DNA of 64,000 bases from Cliona cf. orientalis (Eukaryota; Porifera; Demospongiae; Clionaida; Clionaidae). This document shows positions 56,653 through 64,000 of the stretch, in pieces; within the stretch, counting starts at the first letter, position 1; every line of letters begins with the position of its first letter. Under the pieces are notes generated by a model that was not told the DNA's origin, did no database searches, and was given only the letters and a program-made list of their open reading frames with translations. The stretch covers positions 2,108,001 through 2,172,000 of the forward strand of contig OZ005704.1 of NCBI GenBank assembly GCA_963930775.1, in the 5' to 3' direction. The position numbers and the translations under genes were made by a program.

Positions 56653-58155
56653 ATGGCAGCTAATATTGAGAGCAAGACCTCTACCTTCAAGCTTCTTGAT
56701 GGCCACTCCATTCCTGTGTTTGGCCTGGGTGTATTTCAAGCCCAGGCGGATGGGGAGACTGAACAGGCAGTGCTGTGGGCTCTAAAGCATGGATATAGGG
56801 AGATTGATACTGCTGCATTGTACAAGTAAGCTTGAGTAAGCCCCTAGTGGCACACATGCATAGCTAGCTAGAGCTGCATAAAATGGATAATCAATAAAAC
56901 ACAGGAACGAAGAGGAAGTTGGATCAGCTTTGAAGAAGTGTGGCATTCCCAGGGAGGAAATCTATGTCATTACGAAGGTATATACGTGAGTGTATAATAT
57001 TAATTTTGACAGTATACTTTGTAGGATAGTATGTACTCTAGATCTGCAGGAGTGCATTTCAATCCCTTGCAATTTTTTAGTGATTAGCTAATGTGTGACT
57101 ACAATGACATTTGACTGCATGGTGATCTATGAACCATAGCTAATTGTGCATAATTTCACAGCTCTGGAATGATGATCATGGTAAAGAAAACACCATTAAG
57201 GCCTTCCATGACAGTCTGAAGAAGTAAGCTACAGTAGCTCTGCTCGTTATCATTGTCCAGGCCGCTGAACATAAGTGCTGACATGTATACGTATCTCTAT
57301 TGATTTGTGACTGTGACATACCAGTATAATTATACCCAAATTTAGGCTTGGTTTGGAGTACATTGATCTTTATCTGATGCACTCCCCCAAAGGTGGTAAG
57401 ATACTGGAGACATGGGATGCCATGATTGAGCTGCAAAAACAAGGACTAGTGAGGTAGTCATAATATTAAATTTTATTCATTCAACCCGATATTTTTACGA
57501 TTGTACGTTGCATACATTCAGTGGTATACTTCAACATTCAGGTCTATTGGTGTGTCCAACTTTAATGTGCACCACCTCGAGCCACTGAAGGCTGCAAGGC
57601 CAGACCACGTCCCTGTTGTCAATCAGATAGAGCTGAATCCTTATCTAACCCGGGATGAGGTGGTCAAGTACTGCCAGCAGGAGGGCATCGTGATACAGGC
57701 CTACTCCCCTCTCACCAGGGGGCAGAAGCTCAAAGAACCTGTACTGGTCAATATGGCACAAAAGTAAGATGACCATAATATTATGCATGAGGGCTGTACT
57801 GGTGATTCTATTGATTTGTAGATACAACAAATCGACAGCTCAGCTGTTGATCCGCTGGTGTCTTGAGCGTGGGTTTGTCTGCATCCCCAAGTCTGTCAAG
57901 GAACAGAGGATCATTGAGAATGGTGACGTCTTTGACTTCAAAATCTCAGATGAAGACATGCAAGTTTTGGTATGTAGCTATATAATTAATACACTAATTT
58001 ATGGTAGCATACTAAAATTAATAAGTTACTTAGTATGAGCTTTGACTATTAATACAGCTAATAATAAAGAATTCTACTGTCTATTTTTGCAGAATGGAAT
58101 GAACGAGAATCTGATCACTGTCTGGGATCCCCTCACTCATCCCTGGGAGCCTTGA
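56653..58155 (+). CDS. Aldo-keto reductase, intact
   Basis: An NADPH-dependent carbonyl reductase of the AKR superfamily, cytosolic. Exons: 56,653-56,825; 56,905-56,977; 57,162-57,223; 57,346-57,453; 57,542-57,763; 57,822-57,969; 58,093-58,155. The phases match and give 282 residues, near the short prostaglandin-F-synthase/2,5-diketogluconate-reductase-like members. The catalytic tetrad is visible: Asp52 (IDTAALY), Tyr57, Lys82 (VITK) and His115 (YLMHSP). [22 protein letters not shown] and the cofactor-binding [13 protein letters not shown] follow. The chain ends DPLTHPWEP, as is common in the group. The exact substrate cannot be read from sequence. A broken tandem copy follows within 330 bases. 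Confidence 0.93.
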
Positions 58156-59277
58156 ACTTATTAACATCTGACAGAACACTTATCTATGTAACTCTCATCA
58201 GAGCAGTGGTGTTTTAATAGGGTGTATTTGTAGATAACTTTTGAATACGGATATTCATATTATTATTATGGTGCAACAATACTTATGCCACAAAGAGGGC
58301 GTTGCTGAAAAATTAGCCCCACCCACTATCCTACCTCCTGGTATGAATACACTAGTGGGGGTGCTTGCTGAGTTGTATTCTGATCTGTTCAGTTGAGGAG
58401 GCAAGTTCCATCTTCAGCAGCAACAGTACAGGTGGGCCCGAAGCAGACGCGTACAGCTGGGAAGCAGTGGATTTTATGACCATGGCAGCTAGCATTGAGA
58501 GCAAGACCTCTACCTTCAAGCTTCTTGATGGCCACTCCATTCCTGTGTTTGGCCTGGGTGTCTATCTAGCCAAAGCTAACGGGGAGACTGAACAGGCAGT
58601 GCTGTGGGCGTTGAAACACGGCTACAGGCTGATTGACACAGCAGCATTTTACAAGTAAGTGGTAGTGAATCATAAGCCGGACTTCTCATCACACTGTCTG
58701 TGGGTGTACATTAATAGGAATGAAGAGGAAGTAGGGTCAGTTTAAAGAAGTGTGGGATTCCCAGAGAGGAGATTTATGTCACAACAAAGGTATGGTGAAC
58801 GTTCTACTATAATCTCATGCCCAGCCCCCAATTTACTCACCCGATTCAAAGGGTGCGTAGTACCTTGGAGGGTGATTACTAACTAAAATTTAATCTTTCT
58901 CAGCTTTGGGACTCTGACCATGGTAAAGAAAGCACCATCAAGGCCTTCCATGACAGCCTCAAAAAGTAAGCTGTATTATACCAGTTATTAAAACGTGAAT
59001 TGTATGAAATACTCAACGATATCATATCCGATTGTAGACTGGGGCTGGAGTATGTTGACCTCTACCTGATGCACTCCCCTATGGGAGGGAAGACTCTGGA
59101 GACATGGGATGCCATGATCCAGCTGCAGGAACAAGGACTTATAAGGTAAGTCAGCTATGTAATGGAATCATCCCGTGTAAAGTAAAAGTAATATAGTCTA
59201 CTATGGCTATTCCAATTAGCTCTTTATCATGATTATAAAGGCCTGTCCCTACAATATTATACTAGTATGTGGGGATA

Positions 59278-59278
<1 letters not shown>

Positions 59279-59369
<91 letters not shown>
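59279..59369 (+). repeat. (TG)n microsatellite
   Basis: About 45 TG units in intron 4 of the broken reductase copy. A (CA)n tract at 60,210-60,260 directly precedes exon 5. The open frames across them are artefacts. Confidence 0.95.
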
Positions 59370-59536
59370 ATGCGTGTGTCTGCCTCTCTGTGCCTTATAA
59401 CAAGCTATACCAGTAGGACACTTTTCTTTATGAAAAGAGAGTATCATTGGAACATGAATACAAGTGCATAGTTATGAACTAATTGACAGCTGGATAGATC
59501 TCAGAGCAACCGTGTTATTAATTTATTTTATATTTA

Positions 59537-60184
59537 CCTCGCGCGCATGCGCAAGGGGTAAAGTAATCGGTCGTGTCGTCGTTGTTGTCGTTGTTGTCGT
59601 TGTTAGCACAAAAATCGCCACATCTCGAGATATAGGCGTCTAAGCGACTCGTAAGCACAACGAATCAATCGAATTCGGCGAAAAACTGGCTTCAGTGTGC
59701 GTAAAATCGAGGGATACGGTCCACGAGCGTCACAAATAGTGCCTTTTTGTTGGCAACCGTAGCCACGCCTATCAGCAGTGCCCATCAATGCATGATGCAT
59801 GATGCATTGCCCATAGTGCTTTCTGCTCCGATCATGCGCACAACTAACATGCGTATGACTGGTAAAGATCGTCGATGTTCTGAATAATGCTCGTGACGTC
59901 TATAGTGACTGAAATCTGAAGCCCCATGGAACCAATCACTATGTAAGATAGCTATACTATTATCACAACAAAATGTAGGTACACTGAAGTTCATGTCTTC
60001 CTAGTCCGGGCTAGGTCTGGGTGCAGAGAGCGCTGTTTCATGTGGGCCAGTGTCACAAGGACAACTAAGCAGCATAATTTTCAATTATTTCTCTCAAGTT
60101 CACAAAATTAAAGCCATGCACCGAAAGTAAATCTATAGATTGCGCAATGTGCGCGCGGGGTATGTGCTCTACAGAGCTCTAGTA
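59537..60184. mobile_element. TACCCCGCGCGC-type element, longer diverged copy
   Basis: The start CTCGCGCGCATGCGCAAGGG and the end GCGCGCGGGGTATGTGCTCT match the copies at 6,577 and 55,546. The interior is longer and carries GTCGTTGTTGTCGTTGTTG repeats. Confidence 0.65.
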
Positions 60185-60778
60185 TGTAATGCAAAGGTCA
60201 TCGTAGAGGTACACACACACACACACACACACACATACACACACACACATACACACACACTAACAGGTCTATCGGTGTATCTAACTTCAACATACACCAC
60301 TTGGAGCAGCTAGGCCCAACCATGTCCCTGTAGTCAATCAGATTGAGCTGTCCCCCTACCTGACCCGGGATGAGGTGGTCAAGTACTGCCAGCAGGAGGG
60401 CATCGTAGTAGAGGCTTACTCGCCACTCACAAAGGGACAGAAGCTCAATGACCCTGTGCTCATAAAGATAGCACAAAAGTAAGTTTGAGCTATGTCTATA
60501 GATATTTAACACCCAAGGGGCAGAGTTAGCTTTCTGAAAAGATTTTGCTTTGGATCCATTTCTGTTTTATTCCCCATATCTTTCACTCCAGATACAACAA
60601 ATCGACGGCTCAGCTGTTGATCCGCTGGTGTCTTGAGCGTGGGTTTGTCTGCATCCCCAAGTCTGTCAAGGAGCAGAGGATCATTGAGAATGGTGACATC
60701 TTTGACTTCAAAATCTCAGATGAAGATATGCAAGTTTTGGTGAGTCGTGTATATGGTGTACAATGAAATGACATTGTA

Positions 60779-61151
60779 TACCGTATTCGCTCGATCAGAC
60801 GCCACGGCTACTATTTATTTCATTGCCCGAGTTTGTGCGGCGTTTATTCGAGAGCGGCGTTTATTAATACCAGTAGCTGCCAGAGAGGCAATCCTTAGAG
60901 AAACTGTCGATTGACAGAACTGATCTAGGAGATTCTGGCCCTTTTGCTGATGTAGAAGAAGATTAAAACTTGTTCTAGACTGCTTCTCGTGTACCTGCCA
61001 TCGAAAACGAGTTGCGAGGCATGTCCATGTGCTGGTGTTCTTGAATAGTGGGCGTGGCGCGGGTACTATTCGAGAGCGGCGACTATTTCGTTCGGCACTT
61101 CCGGAGGTGCGGCGACTAATCGAGAGCGGCGTCTGATCAAGCGAATACGGT
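60779..61151. mobile_element. MITE, TACCGTATTCGCTCGATCAGACGCC type
   Basis: The ends ACCGTATTCGCTCGATCAGA and TCTGATCAAGCGAATACGGT are inverted. CGAGAGCGGCG words repeat at both sides, mirroring the layout of 52,161-52,557. Confidence 0.8.
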
Positions 61152-61257
61152 GGATGTCTATTCAGCCCTTCTTTCAAACCACACATGTATACATGTAATG
61201 TACAAATGAACAATAGTTACTGTGCCCTAGGCCTCCTGGCGCATATACAATCATGTA

Positions 61258-61467
61258 CTATAGGACGGATTTTACTTGCGTAGTTTAATGATTGCGTTCT
61301 AGTCAAGTCAGGCCAAATTGCGAATCCAATAATTGCGATGGACGACCCCGTACCGTACTGTAGTATACGTGCATGTTCATGTTTACAAATCTATTAATTG
61401 CGAAACACAGAAAACTCGCAATTTGCAATTAATAGATACTCGCAATTAAAACCCGACCTACGGTATA
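61258..61467. mobile_element. MITE, TACCGTAGGTCGGGTTTTAATTGCGA type, copy 2
   Basis: A reverse-orientation copy of 37,000-37,215 with the same internal TCAAGTCAGGCCAAATTG wording. It lies in intron 6 of the broken reductase. Confidence 0.85.
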
Positions 61468-61688
61468 CCAGTTTGTGAAGTCTTCAGAACAGATTTTTCG
61501 TAGATGTGTGGGAATAGGTAGGGAGAGTTTACAAGCCTTGATATTGCCACATAATCAAAAGAATTATTAGTCCCTAATGCTAGATTACCACTTCATTTCA
61601 GTTATACACAAATAATTTTTTGCAGAATGGAATGAACGAGAATCTGATCACCGGCTGGGACCCTCTCACTCACCCCTGGGAGCCTTGA

Positions 61689-62480
61689 ACTCTCAAACAA
61701 TTAATTTTGTGATTGGAAGTATAGTACGTGATGCACTGCAATTTTCAACTACATTAATTTTATAATATTACCAATCTACTATACCATAGTGTCCCGTGTA
61801 TACCAATGGGCGCTTAAATTATAACTCATGATCTTGGCCTGCATGGGTGCTTACCCGGGTTCAAAAATTCCATACATTTGTATAGAAGCTGGCTCGGGAC
61901 ACTACACTACAGTATTATGGTAAGCACCATTACAGTATCATGAAAATACAATGTCATTTACATGTCATGTCATTTGTGTATTAATCACAAGAGAGCTAGT
62001 TAGGGAATTCCTGAAAGTGGTTGCAACTGTTATGGTTCCCATGGACAGTTCATGATTCCCGGCCAGTCAGTAACAAGATGCTCATCAAGTCCATTCTGAA
62101 ACAGTGGTATAGCGGAAGGAAAGAGTCGTCAATCAAAATTAATGTATTGCATGAAAGTTTGGAGATTAATTACTAGGTACCACCACTGTAAAAAACTGGC
62201 AGTATAAGCTAGTATATGTATGGTAGTATATGTTTGTTATTCAGCTGTTATAAGTCCGCTTATATGTGATAGTGACATAAGCTTGTTTTAAGCTAGCTTA
62301 TATGGTTAGAAGGATATAAGCTGGAGCCAATAACACTCTTATATTGTTAGAGGGTATAAGCTGGAGTCAATAACACTCTTATTTCAATCTCATATGGTAT
62401 ATGCTTGCTATAAATATATGCTTATATCAAACCCTTGCTTACTATCAGTACCTGCCCCTCCCATTCCCTGCTGGTCTTAG
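61689..62480. other. Intergenic with TATAAGCT/AAGCTTATA repeats
   Basis: No gene was recognised. 62,190-62,420 repeats words such as AGGATATAAGCTGGAG...CAATAACACTCTTAT at least twice, with many AGCTTATA palindromes. Confidence 0.55.
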
Positions 62481-63725
62481 CCCCTCCCTCTCTCTCCAGC
62501 TGGGAGGGGGTGTATGGGGGGTGGATAGTGTCAAAAGTACAGTCACTGTTTTGGAGGAGGGTGACTTCACTGAGGAGGGGGGTGGTTTCAACTGGAGGGG
62601 GTACTTTTGTATTGGAGGATACCAGTTTTTGTGTAGGAGTGCATTTTGATCTCGAGGAGGGGGTATAGCGCATCCGGAGTAGGGGGTCATACTTCGCTGG
62701 GGAGGGGTGCATTTTGATCTCGAGGAGGGGGTCTACATCACCTGGAGTAGGGGGTGACACACTTTTGCTGGAGGATCAAGGAGGGGTGTGTTTTGATCTC
62801 AAGGAGGGCTCTAGTTCATCTGAAGTAGGGGGTGATACTCTGGTTGGACGAGGATGCATTTGATATCGAGGGGCCGACTACTGAACGGAATATTGTGGGT
62901 GTGGCACATTTTTACGCATGCGCAAATCCGTTAACATTATTTTAGTCTTCGCGCTGTGTGCTGGTACCATGACGGTGCGGAACGTGTGCTGGGAAGCAAG
63001 TCGCTTGGAAATGAGTTATTTTGGACTACTATAAATGTGTTGGTGGTGTCTCCTGTCGTACAAAGGTTCAATAATTGTATGTGCTACGAACAAATTATCA
63101 AATATCTGCGCTTCCTTGAATAAATGTAGCACCTTTGTACAAGAGACACCAGTACCCGGTAATACATCTACAGCAGTCCAGAACCACGCCACTAGCTTCC
63201 CAGCCTATAGCTAGCCACGTCCAAATTCAAAGCGTACAGGCCATGCCACGTGACGCGAAGATTTTATGCGCATGCGCGAAATGTGCCACACCCACATAAT
63301 CATCTATCGGCAACTGCTAGCTCCGTTCCATTGCTTCAAATATGCCCCTCCTCGAGATCAAAACGCACCCCTCCTCCAGCGAACTATGACCCCCTACTCC
63401 AGATGAACTAGACCCCTCCTCGCGATCAAAATGCACCCCTCCTCCAGCGAAGTATGACCCCTACTCCAGATGAGCTAGACCCCCTCCTCGAGATCAAAAC
63501 GCACCCCTCCTCCACAAATAGTGGTATCCTCCAACTGAAAAGCACCCCCTCCAGTTGAAACCACCCCCCTCCTCAGTGAAGTCACCCTCCTCCAAAACAG
63601 TGACTGTACTTTTGACACTATCCTCCAACTGAAAAGTACCCCCTCCAGTTGAAACCACCCCCCTCCTCAGTGAAGTCACCCTCCTCCAAAACAGTGACTG
63701 TACTTTTGACACTATCCACCCCCCA
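62480..63725. mobile_element. Foldback element with G-rich/C-rich repeated arms
   Basis: The left arm (about 62,500-62,940) is G-rich and the right arm (about 63,270-63,725) is its C-rich complement. Both contain AGTGTCAAAAGTACAGTCAC or its complement, GGAGGAGGGTGACTTCACTG, and repeated blocks of about 70 bases with ATTTTGATCTCGAGGAGGGG and GGAGTAGGGGGTCATAC. The centre has a second inverted pair (TGTCTC...TACAAAGGT / ACCTTTGTACAAGAGACA) and GCGCATGCGC at both arm bases. There is no transposase. Confidence 0.85.
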
Positions 63726-64000
63726 TAGGGGGTGGGGCTAGGTCATAATCATCGTGGAGCTATGACATCATTAAAACTCGACATTAATACCTTCACGAAG
63801 ATCTATCTTGCATTGACGCTACGAGTACTGTCGATGTCAGTCAGACTATCACAGAGAAGATATCTGATCACCGCCAGTGAGGCTCAGCTAATCACGCGGC
63901 TGCTCTGCCGAGTCAGGCTCGATCCCGCCCGAGTACATACCCCGAGTCACCCCATGTTTTGAGCTACGTCTACCAACCATTGTCATGATATCCCGGCCAT
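63726..64000. other. Right-edge sequence, no gene recognised
   Basis: Somewhat more GC-rich than the spacers. A 76-codon open frame (63,732-63,962) has no recognisable family features, and an exon cut by the edge cannot be excluded. Confidence 0.4.

Larger units (their letters stand above)
58482..61688 (+). pseudogene. Aldo-keto reductase tandem copy, disrupted
   Basis: The same seven-exon layout as its neighbour: 58,482-58,654; 58,718-58,789; 58,904-58,965; 59,038-59,145; 60,267-60,478; 60,592-60,739; 61,626-61,688. Exon 2 is 72 instead of 73 bases, and the lost base near 58,740 creates an immediate TAA. Exon 5 is 10 bases shorter, in the segment after HHLEQ, and then meets TAG. The two losses do not restore the frame. 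The tetrad residues, splice sites and exons 6-7 remain nearly identical to the intact copy, so the duplication is recent or gene conversion has acted. Intron 4 grew through a GT microsatellite and an inserted element, and intron 6 through two MITEs. Sequencing error in the two indels should be kept in mind. Confidence 0.85.

Noticed and set aside
58476..58481. ATG at 58,476 as start of the reductase copy B
   Set aside because: The intact copy starts at the Met-Ala-Ala position, which corresponds to 58,482.
59229..59471. Open frames reading Cys-Val or His-Thr repeats
   Set aside because: They are translations of the (TG)n microsatellite.
62401..63712. Open frames in the foldback arms
   Set aside because: They mirror each other across the arms and consist of repeated Gly/Val/Trp-rich or Pro-rich words from the G/C-rich repeats.

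Overview
The window looks like nuclear DNA of a non-bilaterian animal, most probably a sponge. That is an inference from the gene set: Ig-like/FN3 receptors, an animal-type glycogen phosphorylase with the regulatory N-terminal serine, and a UGA-containing selenoprotein W. The genes have many short GT-AG introns, and the AT-rich intergenic DNA is full of small terminal-inverted-repeat elements. No rRNA gene, convincing tRNA gene or CRISPR array was seen.

Left half (1-40,310) is a receptor gene cluster inside a segmentally duplicated, repeat-rich region. Four genes share an ectodomain of one Ig-like domain with the C-W-C pattern followed by one FN3-like domain, nearly all on symmetric phase-1 exons. 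They differ in how they meet the membrane. R1 (7,166-9,197, +) and R2 (22,588-24,060, +) are recent paralogues ending in a Thr/Ser stalk and a GPI-type tail. R3 (25,891-29,595, -) adds a sushi domain, a transmembrane helix and a tail with three N-V-x-Y motifs. R4 (32,089-40,308, +) has a signal peptide, a transmembrane helix and a tail with an ankyrin-like segment. Bases 1-600 copy the 5' flank of R3, so a fifth, R3-like gene probably starts just outside the left edge. A degraded Ty3/gypsy element (9,688-14,208) sits in the R1 unit, and the R2 unit keeps the empty site.

The middle (40,537-51,162) is one complete 17-exon glycogen phosphorylase gene of 840 residues. Its introns are full of the palindromic word TGTACATGTACA.

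The right part (51,163-64,000) holds a 5-exon selenoprotein W gene (-, in-frame UGA) that is divergent from a basic, coiled-coil, possibly microtubule-tip or kinetochore protein (+, two SxIP motifs and a KEN box). Then come an intact aldo-keto reductase gene and a tandem copy broken by two frame-changing deletions. The window ends with a 1.25 kb foldback element.

All exon models were read by eye from splice sites, reading-frame continuity and family resemblance; no alignment or search was run.
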